A stretch of 64,000 nt of DNA from Nageia nagi (lineage: Eukaryota > Pinophyta): assembly GCA_050084985.1 (NCBI GenBank), contig JBITNC010000001.1, forward strand, positions 188,790,001-188,854,000, written 5' to 3'. The notes beneath the pieces were generated by a model, which worked only from the letters and a program-made list of their open reading frames with translations, ran no database searches and was not told the origin of the DNA. A program made the position numbers and the translations under genes. Below, piece after piece: positions 1 through 13,949 of the stretch; position 1 is the first letter of the stretch; every line of letters starts with the position of its first letter.

Positions 1-330
1 AAGAATTTATTAACAATATTTTTTTGACCATATGTTTGAGGGTGATATGCTGAGCTCATATTGAGTTTAGTGCCATGAAGTTTGAAGAACTCATGCCAAA
101 ACTTACTAGTGAATGTTGGGTCATGATCACTAATAATGGTGGATGGCATACCATGGAGTTTAAAAATATTATCAAGGAAAAGTTCTGCAATATTTATAGC
201 TTTGTAAGGATGTACCAAGGGGAAGAAGTATGCATATTTGGAGAGTCGATCCACCACTACCATGATAACAACTTTATCTTAGGATTTTGGAAGGCATTCA
301 ATAAAATCCATTGAGATATTTGTCCAAGTG
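1..330 (-). pseudogene. Integrase core of the Ty3/gypsy element (partial)
   Basis: The minus strand reads as an rve-type integrase catalytic core, the enzyme that inserts retroelement cDNA into chromosomes. Visible pieces are a start like MDFIECLPKS, then VVVDRLSKYAYF, then HGMPSTIISDHDPTF and SSAYHPQTYGQ. The first catalytic Asp (DFI) and the second (SDHDPTF) are present, and the Glu lies beyond the window edge. A stop interrupts the segment just after LPKS. It follows the RNase H remnant directly, as expected in Ty3/gypsy pol. Confidence 0.85.
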
Positions 331-1040
331 CACTCGGGTATGAATAGAGGTTGAAGGAATCTTGGGATTACCAATGTCTCACCTTTCTATCATTGATAAA
401 CATCATATTTTGATACAAATTTCTTGATATCTTATTTCATACCTAGCTAATAAAAGAAGCAAAGCACTCATCGATAGGTTTTTAAAAACCCAGAATGGCC
501 AGCTATTGGTGTCGAATGTAATTATTGAAGTATCTATTCCCAACATGAAGAGTTTACCAATAAAGCAATATGACCTTTGAATCATAGAATTCCATCATGC
601 CATGAGAAAGGGGGTTTGCTTGCTGGATAGGTTTGCAACTATTGAATTACTATTTGTGTAACACTGTCCTAAATCCATTCATGTCTAACTTGGTCAAGCC
701 ATTTACGAACTAGGGAGGAAAGAGCTTGAAGCATCATAGGTTCCTCAAATTTTTAAGAAAAAACATTAGTAACCACATTCTTAGTGTCTTTTTCACACAC
801 AATGTGGTATTCATACCCCAAGAGTTTAGGAATCCACTTTTGTTGTTCGGGGGTGGAGATGCATTATTCCAAGAAGTATTTCAAACTATGACGGTCTTTT
901 TTAATGATAAAATGATGAATGATGAGATAGGGCCTCTAATGCTGAACAACATGGATGATTACAAGCATTTATTTTTCATAGGTGGATTTAGCCAAATTTT
1001 GACTTGAGAGAGCCTTACTTGTGAAAGCCAAGGATCATCC
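331..1040 (-). pseudogene. RNase H and integrase zinc-region remnants of the Ty3/gypsy element
   Basis: The minus strand gives TTPEQQKW-like sequence (STPEQQKWIPKLLGYEYHIV), which is the end of the Ty3/gypsy RNase H domain. It is followed by a GKLFMLGIDTS-like stretch matching the region before the integrase zinc finger. Several stops and frame changes break the reading. RNase H normally degrades the RNA of the RNA:DNA hybrid during reverse transcription, and this copy cannot encode it. Confidence 0.65.
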
Positions 1041-1043
1041 TTC

Positions 1044-2143
1044 CTACATCAATATGGCTCCAAGTCCTACTCCCAAGGTATCACTTTTAATTATGAAAAT
1101 TTTAGAGAAATTTGGCATAGCTAATACTAGGGTCAAGCACATGGTGGCCTTTAGTTGATGAAAAACTTCATCAAAAGCTACTAACCAATGGAAAGCATTA
1201 TTTTTCAACAGGGCTATGAGGGGAGTTGCAATCTTTCCATAATCTTTCACAAATTTATGGTAATATCCTGTCAATCTAAGAAAACCTCACAAGCCTTTCA
1301 AGGATTTGGGAAGGGGCCATGTTTGCATATCCTTAATCTTCAGTGGGTCCACCTTAACACCTTCCTCTAAAATAATTTGTCCAAGGTACTAAAGATCCTA
1401 ATGGCCAAAAGAACATTTAGAATGCTTGGTGTACAACTGGTTCTCTTAGAGAAGTTGCAATGTTTGATCTAGGTGGGCCAAGTGATCCTTCCAAGTTTTG
1501 TTGTAGGTTAGAATATCTTAAAGAAAACTAAAATGAATTTTTAGAGAAAAGGATGAAATACCTAGTTCATCAAACTTTGAAATGTAGAAGGCATGTTGGT
1601 AAGATCGAATGACATTACTAGGAACTCATAATAGCCTTCATGAGTGCAAAAAGTAGTTTTGGGGATGTCTTCTTCACATATCTAAATTTGATGGTACCCA
1701 GATTGAAGGTCTAGTTTGGAGAAAGTTTTTGGACCATGTAATTCATCTAGCAATTTTCCAATTAAAGGGATGGGAAACTTGTCCTTGATGGTGATATTAT
1801 TCAGAGCCCAAAAGTTAATGCACATTTGCCATGATCCATCTTTCTTATGAACCAATAGAACTGAATATGAGTAAGGACTGATGTTGGGATGAATGATATC
1901 AGCTTGTAACATGTCACCAACTAGCTTTACTATTTTATCCTTATGTAAGCAAGGATAATGGTAAGATCGAATGTTGGATGGTTGACTTCCTAGAATTAAT
2001 TGAATTGCATGGTCATGAAGGCGATGGGGAGGCAATCTATGGGATTCCTCAAAGACACTTCCATGATGAGTAAGCACTTGTAATTCTTGTACTTTTGGTA
2101 ATTCTTGCATGGTGGGTTGAATAAAAAAGAGTTTTCCTATCAC
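1044..2143 (-). pseudogene. Reverse transcriptase of the Ty3/gypsy element
   Basis: The minus strand encodes the RT palm and fingers. The 2143-1682 segment has the template-grip region, VHKKDGSWQMCINFWALN and FSKLDLQSGYHQI, with the first catalytic Asp in KLDLQ. The 1680-1275 part includes the active-site loop, read as FFKDIL where the family has F(V)DDIL, so a catalytic Asp is lost near 1520. The 1274-1044 segment is the connection to RNase H (TGYYHKFVKDYGKIATPL, then KSDTLGVGLGAIL). Stops and a frame change separate the pieces. The family assignment is secure and the copy is dead. Confidence 0.88.
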
Positions 2144-2439
2144 TTTTACTGTCTTTCTTAAATAATTTCTCTATGAGATGAGAACTAATAATTTGGGACT
2201 ATCTTGCCTTAAGTCCTTTGAGAGTGTATTTGTAGTCATTAACCTTGAATTGCATCCACAGCTCACAAAAATCCCAAAGAATGGGGCTTAATGTAATCAA
2301 CCACTGTATACTAAGGACCATATCACACTCGCCCAATGGTAGAACATACATGTCGCCTTGCATCTTGTAGTCATCCATACTAAGCTTGATATTGTGATAC
2401 TAACATTTTCAAGCAATTTTGCCTCCATTCCCAATCATT

Positions 2440-2560
2440 ACCTCGAAATTATTTTGTGGGTAGATGTAAGAGTGGGTCTTTTTGGCCACATTAGGATCTA
2501 CAAAATTATGAGTGCTTCCCAAGTCTAGCAATATTATCAACATTTGGCCCTTAAAATATC
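2440..2560 (-). pseudogene. Retropepsin core remnant of the Ty3/gypsy element
   Basis: On the minus strand the sequence reads LIILLDLGSTHNFVDPNVA, the aspartic protease active-site loop with its usual hydrophobic lead-in. The family motif D-S/T-G appears here as D-L-G. Retropepsin cleaves the Gag-Pol polyprotein in the virus-like particle. It lies between the gag zinc knuckle and RT, as expected. Confidence 0.7.
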
Positions 2561-2729
2561 CCTTAACTTTCATAATCTATGGAGAGTGAAACCCATATAG
2601 TGCATTGTAGAAAATTTTAGGAACAACTTCATCAAGTTGGTATTCCTCTTCTTTAATGTCTACCACTGCATCCTCAAAAGCCTCTTTAGATGGATCCTCA
2701 GGATCTTTCGCATCCAACACATATAGTTT

Positions 2730-3615
2730 TTAGGTAGCACAATGATGACCCAATGCAAATTTTTTATCACAATTATAATAGAGTCCTTTCTTTTTCCATT
2801 CCTTCATCTTGGCAGGGGTTAGTCTCTTAATCAAAAGGGAGTGTACTGGCTTCAAACCACCTTGAGAAGGTTGTGATTTCCAAGCAATGTGCTTAGTGTG
2901 TTTACCTTGTGCATTGAATTTATCTTCTACCAACTTGGCAAACCCTATTACCACTATCATGTTGTTTGGATTGAACATTTTGACTTCCACTTGGATTTTC
3001 TCCTTCAAGCCACTAATGAAACAACTTCGATAGAATGCATCATCTAGTCCTTCAATATGGTTAGCCAATTTCTCAAATTTTATTTGATATTCTCTAACTG
3101 TGGTTGTTTAGCATAATTTGGTGAGTGCACCGGTGAAATCTTCAAAGGAACTGGGGCCAAATATGACAAGGAGGTTTCAGGTAAATTTCCCTTAAAATGG
3201 GATTCCATTTTCCTTTTCGAACCATTGGTACCATTCGATGGCTTCACACTCAAGATGAAATGAGGCGAGATTGACTTTCTGATATTCAGGAATTTACTTT
3301 AAAGAAAAGTATTGCTTGGCTCCAACTAGTAGGATCATCACCATCGAATCTTGGAAATTCCAATTTAGTTATCCATGGAAGGACAAAAGTTGGTTACAAT
3401 CCTTGGAAATTATTGAAACCTTACCCAATGTACAGTTTAGATTGATTTGATCCACTTGCAAATGCTTGTTTAAGAGTTTGAACCTTTCGATCGATATTAA
3501 CAAAAGCAGTAGAGATCGCTTGTATTATTTTGGTCATCTCCTCAAGAGACATGGGAATGGGTTTGTCTCCTATTAGTAGTACTAGAGATTCGACTCATGA
3601 TAATTTATCCATTTC
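2730..3615 (-). pseudogene. Gag of the Ty3/gypsy element with degenerate zinc knuckle
   Basis: The best-preserved part, 3068-2730, reads MANHIEGLDDAFYRSCFISG, then a basic linker, then YYNCDKKFALGHHC. The last is a CCHC zinc knuckle whose first Cys is Tyr. The upstream part (about 3615-3070) is gag N-terminal sequence starting near an ATG at about 3614, broken by stops. Gag forms the particle shell and binds genomic RNA. A Gag with this knuckle style is usual in plant chromoviruses. Confidence 0.75.
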
Positions 3616-4195
3616 CTAAAATCTTTTACCATCTACCATCTTGCTATTTCAAGAACTGCTATTTTTAGAAACTAAAAAAGTGTATGGGTGTTATATGTCA
3701 AAATGATTAGTACAAAAAAATAATCATAATGGGATGGGTCTCAAAATGATGATTTTTGAAATTTTATACTATTTTTTTTTAAATTTGTTACCGAAGGTAA
3801 CAAATTAGTCTTGTCAAAAATGTTTAATTATTCACCATTTGAGAGATAACGACCTTTGAAGTTTTTACTTGTTTTGGAAGTTGCTATTTTGGGTAAGAAA
3901 AGTAGGGTTAGTGAAAGAATTTTTTTTTTAATTTTTAGAAATGGTCGTGACTTATAGTATGAAGGTCAATGCATAGTGAATACATGGAAGGTAGAAGGGC
4001 ATGATAAAAAATGGTGTACATCGAAATAGGGTATGAGAAAATTTTGGCAGAATTTTAACTGTGAAATGGACAAAATGTAGGGTTCCAACTCAATGCGACT
4101 TGGTGTTCTGGAGAAATTTTGGTAGAGTTTCAGCTATGAAATGGATAGAATGTAGGGTTTGAACTCGATCCAACCTTCCCCATAAATGCCAAAAT

Positions 4196-4213
4196 CAGAG
4201 CTTTGATGCCAAA
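4196..4213 (-). other. Primer-binding site, initiator-Met tRNA type
   Basis: Immediately inside the LTR, the minus strand reads TTTGGCATCAAAGCTC. This matches the plant initiator-methionine tRNA primer site TGGTATCAGAGC with two mismatches. The primer tRNA starts minus-strand DNA synthesis here. It fixes the inner LTR boundary at 4214. Confidence 0.7.
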
Positions 4214-4603
4214 TGTTAGGAACCTGCAAGTTCTTAAATGGGATTTGAACAAAATAATAGTAAATAAGAATTGAAGAAATAAATCAATCTCATAATCACT
4301 AGCAATACAAACTCGAATGTACAAGATAGTAACAGATTGGTATTACTGAAAGCCAAAATGAATCGTGGGCCACTTCGAGGGGGCTACCTCCTTTACAACT
4401 CAAATAATATATTTTCCAAGATGATTACTATTATCTTCTCAAAAAGTATATATAGTTCACCTACCCTAACCCTAATCAGTCTTTCAATACAAAATGGCGA
4501 TTCTTCTTACAAATATGTCGAACCCTTACATTGAATAAAAGCCTATAGTTTAATTAATAAACTACTATAGCCTAAGTAAATGTTAGGATGTGGGATCCTA
4601 ACA
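4214..4603 (-). repeat. 5' LTR of the Ty3/gypsy element
   Basis: The LTR is 390 bp. It begins (plus-strand view) TGTTAGGAACC and ends GGATCCTAACA, so it has a TGTTAGGA/TCCTAACA terminal inverted repeat. A tRNA-type primer-binding site abuts it on the inner side. The partner LTR lies outside the window, so the target duplication (probably GAGTT at 4604-4608) cannot be verified. Confidence 0.75.
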
Positions 4604-4653
4604 GAGTTGGAAGGACCATGTTGGATTTTATATTTAAGATTGCTCTATGATTC

Positions 4654-4866
4654 ATGCATTTTGGTATTTTATATTTTAGGAATGAAGATCATGTATGCCC
4701 TGATAAGTTACATGTATGCAAAATATACTCTATGATTCAAAAAAATTCATCAAATGTTATGGTTGTGAATGCCCTAATAAACATGCATACAAAATATGGA
4801 AGAATACATGAGACTCGAAAATCATTTCAAAATATGCATAAAGCAACAAAGTTTCATGGCTTGTAA
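4654..4866 (+). pseudogene. PPR protein gene fragment
   Basis: The translation contains NVMVVNALINMHTKYGRIHE followed by TRKSFQNMHKAT, the signature of a pentatricopeptide repeat (usual form VxNALIxMYxKxGxIxxARKxFxxM). PPR proteins bind organellar RNA and usually run to several hundred residues with many repeats. Only about one and a half repeats remain and the reading ends in a stop at 4864, so this is a gene fragment, perhaps left by retroposition or transposon capture. It sits directly beside the LTR at 4603. Confidence 0.7.
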
Positions 4867-5080
4867 CCATCTTACATGATTACCTGTAATTATTTTAGAA
4901 TCCACTCTATTAGGATTTTTGTACTTTGACATTTATCGCTTCACCACCCCTCACTCGAAATGAAAAATTCAATTTAGCAATGTTTTTGGTTGGTTTTGTT
5001 CATTCAATTTGGTTGGTGTCACAATTTCATGCAAGGTGGTGAATAATCATTGGAACATGTGCATGTAGGATCCCATTGGT

Positions 5081-5315
5081 AGATCCTGCAACTTTTACAT
5101 AAACGATTTTTGTAGCTTTAAAATATAAAAATAGGATACTAATGTAATCCTTTTGATGAATACCAATGCAATCCTCGAGATGCATGATTGTCTGACATGT
5201 GTAAGATCACATTAGTATCCTAGAACTTTTGTATGAGCAACTTTCATAGGTTTAAAATATAACAATAGGATACCATTACAATATTTCGACAAGATAGCAA
5301 TGCAATCCTACATGA
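5081..5315. repeat. Diverged tandem duplication, period about 134 bp
   Basis: Two copies share the pattern AACTTTT, then TTTAAAATATAA, then AATAGGATAC, and end with CAATGCAATCC. The TTTAAAATAT landmark is at 5117 and again at 5251. The rest of 4867-5950 is AT-rich sequence in which I see no gene. Confidence 0.6.
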
Positions 5316-6047
5316 AAATATCAATGTGATCTTGTGGAGAAATATCAATACAATGCTACAAGAAAATATTAATGCAATTACCACCATCAATGATGAAATG
5401 TATCAACTATATGATATCATAAATTTGATCAAGGTTATGAGAAGAATATTCTAAAATTAATCATGTATCAACCATAGAATAAAAAATATCGTTTAAATGT
5501 AAAAAATGTCATTTTTGCTATTTTTTCAAAACAATCGTATGTTCCCTCAAAAAATGCCAAAACATTGTTTTTTACTTAGCAAAAAATGTTGATAACATGG
5601 CCATTTTCCCCGTATTTTCCGTACTTATCATACTTGTCGTATTTGATGTTTAAACAACCAAAAAACACAAAAAAACATGCATACAAACTTTGTCGTAGTT
5701 GTTGTACCCACTGTTTTTGCCTTAAATTTGATAGTATTTTATCAAGAACTTTTTCCATATTCTACCTTTTTTTTTACGTTTTTTCATATTCATGAATTTT
5801 AAAATCCGCAAATTTTTACTGTATTCACTATATTTTAACCATTTTTACATGATTAACCCGGAATTGTATTTTCAAAAAACCATTTTTTTATTCTATAATA
5901 TCAATAACCACTATGTAATGACAAATAATTATCAATTTTTCTTTAAAAACTGTTTAAAATTAAGAGATTGGGAAGTACACCAATACCTGAAGAAGAATCT
6001 TTAAACGAGCACGCAATGCATAGAATTTGTCAATAAAATGGAGAAAA

Positions 6048-7825
<1,778 letters not shown>

Positions 7826-8900
7826 TTGCATCTACAAAAGCAGGCATATCATTAGTACAATTTCTGTGTGGCAGGGTTTGTCTCAGGACAATCTTTTGCG
7901 ATTTCTGAAACCAATCTCATTCAAATGTATGCTTTCAGTTTCTGGTTTATGTTTACAATAACTACCTCTAGAAGTCATTTGTCATAAGCTTGTTTCAAGG
8001 GGCCGTTATTCGGTCTTTATCAATCAGTGTAAATGTGAATACTTTGTGTCCTATACATATGGATCATCACTTTAATATATTTATCAGGCAGTGATGAACA
8101 ATATTAGGCTTCAACATAAGCCCCTTTAATAGATTTCTCAGGCAGTAATGAACTAAAATGAGTTTCAACATAGGCTCTTAAAGGCTTTGATAGTTGAAAC
8201 TTGATATGGCTGATAAGTTGATTGTATAACCCTCTGATATCATTAATATTTTGCATTGTATACATAAATCGATAGTAAATTTAGTTGAACAAGTCATAGT
8301 CAATTTTATCAGTAGTATTTACTTCGAATTTTTTTAATCAAAATCCTTAATAAAGTATATATTATAATGAAATTCAACTTTAAAATACAAAGCATAATTT
8401 CATGAACAAAAATTAAGTTTTCAGTCATAGAATTAGTTTCACATCTTGAAATACTTGACTATGAACTTTTGACATTGTCAATTTTTTTGAAATAAAAAAG
8501 GGAAAAAGATTATTTTCAGATTCATTTAATGACACAAGTCTTGTGTATTGGTACATTGCTAGTCTATTTATAAAGAAAGAAAGAAATAAATAGTCTTTTC
8601 ATTGCTAGTATAACTATTCATGGAAAATTAAAGAAAGCATTACTTTTACAGTCATTGCTTATGGGGTGATTTTGGTATTCTCATTTTTATATTTTTCATC
8701 TTGTCATTTAAAAAATTGTGGTCTTTGAGTTCATTTTCCTTCAAATTTTTGCCTAACCTTGTAGTTGCCATAATTCTTGTATGATGATCTCTATAATCAT
8801 ATTTTTTACATTTTCCTTGCTTTCCATTAAAAAAATTTTCATCATGTTAGTTACCTTTTAAAATAGGAGCATGATTATAATTACTAATTATTATTTTTTT
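7826..8900 (+). other. 3' flank of the OPR gene, no further gene seen
   Basis: The sequence is AT-rich and without a recognisable coding region. A diverged tandem duplication of period 54 bp lies at about 8078-8185 (CAGGCAGTGATGAAC at 8085, CAGGCAGTAATGAAC at 8139). Transcript end signals of the OPR gene should fall in the first few hundred bases, but I cannot place them confidently. Confidence 0.5.
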
Positions 8901-9999
8901 GAATAATAAAGGTTTATATTAATAAAAAAATTATATCATACAAATGAGATTGGATGGAGGTAAACACACCTCGAGCACATAGTTCGGCAACAAAAAGATT
9001 ACACTACGATCAAGTCGCCATGAGGCGGGAAACAACTAAGAAAAACCAATGACCAACCACATGGCACAAAAAGTCATTGTCAAAACATCTTTAAAATAGT
9101 ACAAAAATAAACCAACTTCCACTAACAAGAGCATGCACGAATGCATTAAACTTCATTAAAAGGAAGGGGGGTAGTGGCAGGCTACATGCTGGCAAGCAAT
9201 ATATTGGTAGGTTGCACACTGGAAGGCATCAAAGTAGTAGGCTCATTAATAGCCTCAACATTCTCCATGTTCTCATTATGCGTCCACACATTGGAAGGGG
9301 TCTGCGGCCAATGCGTTTTCTCTAAAGTTTCTCAAATTTCATGCCAATTAGGGCCACTTGGCGTATGATCAAAAGTGAACAAAGTTGGCACCCACCCATC
9401 TATTGTATCCTTCTTTTCATTAATTTTCGAAGTTACTGGATTTGGCCAACCATCACCATCCTCTTCACATCAATCACCCTAGCCCACAATTTGACGGGAG
9501 TGCTCGCATTGCCACCCTAACCATGTTGCCAAGGAGAGTTGGGACGAGATTCCCACCCTTGATTACTCCACCCAGCAGCTAGTGAAGGGTTCCATGTTTC
9601 TGAAGGTGAAGGGTGAGGAATTCAAGGTTTTTTAAGGCTTTCGATCTTGTTCCCACGGAGGAGGGTGATGATGCTGCCTAGATCACAAACGCTTCTGACA
9701 AACTGGGGAGGAGGAGGGGACTCGACTCACTAAGCAAGGAGCATTTTTCCAATGACTAATGAGTTCCTGCAAATGGCTGACTTCAAAGGCGACCTTGTTA
9801 ACTTGATCATTAATTGAAACCAAATGTCATAGAAAATGGTGAGCTTATCAATGAGAAAAAAATCAACGGAAGGAACTTGCTTAGAAAAAATAATTGCATT
9901 CTGATATTTTCACAAATGGAACATAATTCTAATCTAAAAAATATTCCAAAAAGCTTCCAAGGGCATGGAAAAATTTGGGGGATTTCCAAGGAGATTGTG

Positions 10000-12900
10000 C
10001 AATCAAGAAAGAGGCTATTACGAAAATGGTTGGAAAAAGGAATTCATCCAAGTCCAAGCCTTTTCAACTATTCCACAATACCAAAACAAATGCATAACAG
10101 AATCTTTGAAGTTATAGAATGAACATAAAGGTTTAAGAACCCCCAAGTGAGTAAGCCTATTGCCTACAAGCAGTCCATGGAATAACAAAATCCATGCAAA
10201 ATAAGCCTTCTTACGTTATATATATCTAGCCCATGAAATCTTGAATCGAGCACTCCACTCAAAAATAGTGGAAGGAAGACACCATCACTCATAAAGCTTG
10301 GGAACCATGGGAAGATTGAGAGAAATCCAATTATAACCCATCTTAGTATTGTAATTAAAAATTGGAGTATCCTTGATCCATTTCCATTCTTTCCACCATA
10401 GGAATTGCAAATTCTATCCAAGCTTGGGCCATAACGAGAAAGAAGTGCAATTGAGCACTGCTTCCTAAGTATCTTTATTTTCATGTTTCAAAGCAAATAT
10501 GAGTTTGAATATTTCCTAGGGGATTCATCCTTTAGAGGAATGATAAAAAAAAAATCAAAGAGGGAGGTAATCCCTTTTTTGAAGAACCATTTGACACCAA
10601 TCCATTAAATGGAAGCAAGAGGTTGATTCTGCAACTTGATAACATAAGACCATCAGACATTAAGGGAAGCAAGAGCCATACCTTTACGTCAATTGTTACA
10701 GTGCCATTGGAGTGAAGGCTTAATGCTCTATGCTTTCCAAATTCTCTTACAAATAAAATACCCATAAACCTTAATTAGGACAAGAGCAACAATCAAGGAA
10801 GGGAAATTCATATTTCTCCATGCTTTTTTTTTTAGGGGAATTCCTTGAGAAATATAGTGTTGTAAAAGAAATTTCCAATCTTCTTAGCCTTGCAAAGCTT
10901 GAGTAACCCATTTAGCATTCAAAGCCAACCCATGCCTATAACAATAAAAAAATTCACATTTCACCAGCACTCTTGGGGAGATAAGAGAATTCCCAATCAG
11001 CTTAGTGGAAACCCTTCTTGTCTTAGTTATTTATCCATAAAAATTCCCTAAGAAGTTTTTTCAACTTCTTGTAACAATTCTAGGAAGGGACCCAACATGA
11101 GGAATAATAAACATGCATGTAAGCCAGAACTTTTGAGCAAATTTAGAATTTACCAACTAGAGAAGGCTTTTTGGTGATCGAGTAAGATAACTTTTTTTCT
11201 ACTCTTTAAAGAACATAGCCCCATAATTGAGGTGGAGTACTTTGAAAGGTGAAGGGAATGCCCAAAAATTTAAACATTTCTCCTGGGCTTAGCCATTGCC
11301 ATTGAAAAGCAGAAAGTCATTCAGTGTACTATGTCTAAGATTGTCTATAATAAGAAGTCTTTCGTTATTAAATATTTGATCTTGAAGCTTTGCAAAAAGT
11401 ATTAAGACAATCAAAGGCTTGATGGAAAAAAAATTTATCCTCCTTGAGAGTAAGAAAAGAGTCATCTATAAAATGATCATTAATCAATTGCCTTCCATTC
11501 CCAAGAAGAAAAATTTCATAAACAAGATTCTAAGAAGTTTTGTTAGCTAACAAATAGTCAAAAGCTTCAGCTGCTAACACATATAAAGGAGTTAGAGGAA
11601 AACCTTGTCTTATCGACCTGAAAAGGCCAATGGAGGTGGTTTGCACCCCATCAAGAGTTAACATAATAAAAGCATGACTGAACACCATTTGAACTAAGGC
11701 CAAAATAGTTGGGCTAGATCCCAAAGCTTTAACATAGATAAAATGAAATATCACTCAATTTTTTCATACACTTTTTTCAAAGTTAATTTTGATAAAAGAG
11801 TATATTGTTGAGATGAGTGAGCCCACTCCATGCCTTCCCAAACAACAATGACATTGTTAAGGATATATCTACTTCTGATAAAATTAGTTTGATCCAAATA
11901 GATAATTTGAGGTAATAATAGCCTAAGCTTAAGGGCCAAGGCTTTAGTAATGATTTTATAACTAATATTGAGAAGGGTGATGGACCTCCAACTAGAAATG
12001 AGCTCAGGATCCCCTATCTTTGCTATGAATTTGATGTTTCCCTTGTTGATAATAACTCCCAAAGACCTTATGATAAGGGCTTCTTGATAAACACAGAGGA
12101 GGTCAGGACCAACATCCTATAATTGTTTATAGAATTCACACGGGAAGCCATCTAATCCAAGGGCTTTCTCATTTGCCATACATACCATTGCAACTTTGAA
12201 ATCCTCTAAAGAGAGAGGGCACTCACAAGATTCCTTCTAAGTAGGAGAAAGTTTGGTGGGAACCACTTTGCAACATTCATCAAGAGTGATTTGATGCTCC
12301 TCTATCAATTATTGAGAAGCGAAGACCTGGGTATAATGTTTCACAAAGGACAAGGCAATATTGGGAGGCTCTATAACAAAATTATCCTCATGGAGAATGG
12401 CTTTGAACTGGGTTACCAACCTTGGGGTTTGAATCCTTTGGAAGAATTCTTTGGATACCCGATCATCCACTTGTATCCTATAAAAACTAAGCTTGGATTT
12501 GAGTAGCTTTGGCTTCATAAACTTGTATCTTCATGAACTCATGCCTAACTATAGTAGCCTTCTATTGTAGAAGAATATTCATGGGTTTTGCTTCGAAGCG
12601 TAATAAAGCATGTTCAAACTCCTCCCAAAGGGTGCAACTAGAGCTCCTATAGAGTTGAGCAAGTTTGACATCCAACATTCTCAACACAGAGGTGATTCAA
12701 AGGATGACATCATTCCACCAATTGATCCAACCAACCTTCTCCTAGGGACTTGAAACAAGGTTCCAAACTCTACAAAATGGGCTATGGTGGTTGGATGATG
12801 AAGGAAGGAGACATTGTGGTAGAACTAAGAGTGGAAGGTGTGAGGTTTTCAAAAAGAAGAAACAACCTTAAAAATAATTGATAAATGATCTAATATAGTA

Positions 12901-13625
12901 TTTCTCGAGGAAGCCAAGACCAAAGGTACTGCAGGGGATAGGATTTGAAAAGAAAAACTAGCCTAATTAGTGAGCATAGCTCTATCTAGCCATTTAAGAA
13001 CTTTGTAATCACCTAACTGAAAATTAGACTAGGTGAACTAGAGAGAGTATGGGTAACTTTGAGTATTATGACATGCATTCAGGTCAACCAACCCATGCCT
13101 ATTTTTGAGAAAAAACCAAGCATTTCTTTCACCAACACACCATCTCATAGAAAGATGGCCCATTTTGTTGTAAGCTTTTTTTATCATGTTAAAGTCTGCA
13201 CAAAATAACCAAACCTCTTGGGGAATATATAAAGCAAGCCATCTCCATAATGTGCTTCAATGCGGGCCATGATTAGAAGCATAAATATTAATAACCCCAA
13301 AAGGCTGGCCATCAACATCAGAAAGGGTCTAAACCACTTGATTGGAATAGTCCACCCCCCATGAGACTAAAAGGGACTTCCACCTCAAAGGAATCAAAGT
13401 GATGGTACCTCCTCTACCATGGAAATGATTAGTAACATGCATGGAGAAACCTGGACATAAGAAGGAGTTGGCACATTCTAGGTTAAGCTCTAAAATTTTA
13501 ACTTCTTAGATATAGAGAAAATCTAGTTTCCCAAAGAGACTAGTTACTTTAGCGATTTCACTATGGAACAAATATTTTCATATTGGGTTTGTTAGCCCTA
13601 TGAAATTCCATGACATAAAAATCAT
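10000..13625 (-). pseudogene. LINE ORF2: endonuclease, reverse transcriptase, zf-RVT
   Basis: This is the minus-strand pol-like ORF that nicks the target and copies LINE RNA in place. It starts near MSWNFIGLTNPI (about 13610), the start of an APE-type endonuclease, followed by NLECANSFLCPGFSMHV, FGVINIYASNHGP, and ADFNM where the catalytic motif is GDFN. RT pieces are WRSITLLNISYKIITKALAL and QTNFIRSRYILNN (12062-11751), then FRSIRQGFPLTPLYVLAAEA (11754-11530). The catalytic loop FIDDS (about 11475) keeps both Asp residues of F/YxDD. A zf-RVT-like end (SARFKISWARYI, then GNRLTHLGVLKPLC) is near 10250-10100. The family's FEKAYD motif is degraded to LKKVYEK. Many stops make it inactive. Confidence 0.85.
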
Positions 13626-13949
13626 TGAGTAGAGTTGAGGTTCATATCACCATCAAGATCTTTTTCATCACCAATATCATTTTCAAAATCCTTAATATCC
13701 CCTAGATCCCCAAGGCAAGAGAAAGTTTATATGATTGGTGCCAATGAACATGTTGAAATAATGTTTCTCCTATTGGTTAGCAGCCCCACCTTCTGGAGGA
13801 ATCTAAGACCTGCTAGGTTGCATTAAAATGTCTTTGTACTTAGCTTTCAAACTGGATCATTGAGGATTGACATATTGGAGTGATGGAATGAGGATATGGG
13901 CTTATTAAAACATTCCCTTAAGAGGGAATAAAGAGTTAGTAGGCCTGGC

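Larger units (their letters stand above)
1..4603 (-). mobile_element. Ty3/gypsy LTR retrotransposon, partial (left end outside window)
   Basis: Read on the minus strand from the right, the order is LTR, primer-binding site, gag with a zinc knuckle, retropepsin, reverse transcriptase, RNase H and integrase, which is the Ty3/gypsy order. The 3' LTR and any chromodomain lie left of base 1. Every coding segment has stops or frameshifts, so this is a dead copy. The short (390 bp) LTR and the style of the gag and RT sequence suggest a chromovirus, which is inference because the diagnostic chromodomain is not in view. Segments are listed separately. Confidence 0.9.

Noticed and set aside
75-314. Plus-strand open frame of 79 codons
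   Set aside because: The minus strand here is clearly an integrase core; the plus-strand frame is its shadow.
5586-6004. Plus-strand open frames before the OPR gene
   Set aside because: They are phenylalanine- and tyrosine-rich, no motif, in AT-rich DNA; they look like chance frames, and nothing suggests an OPR exon there.
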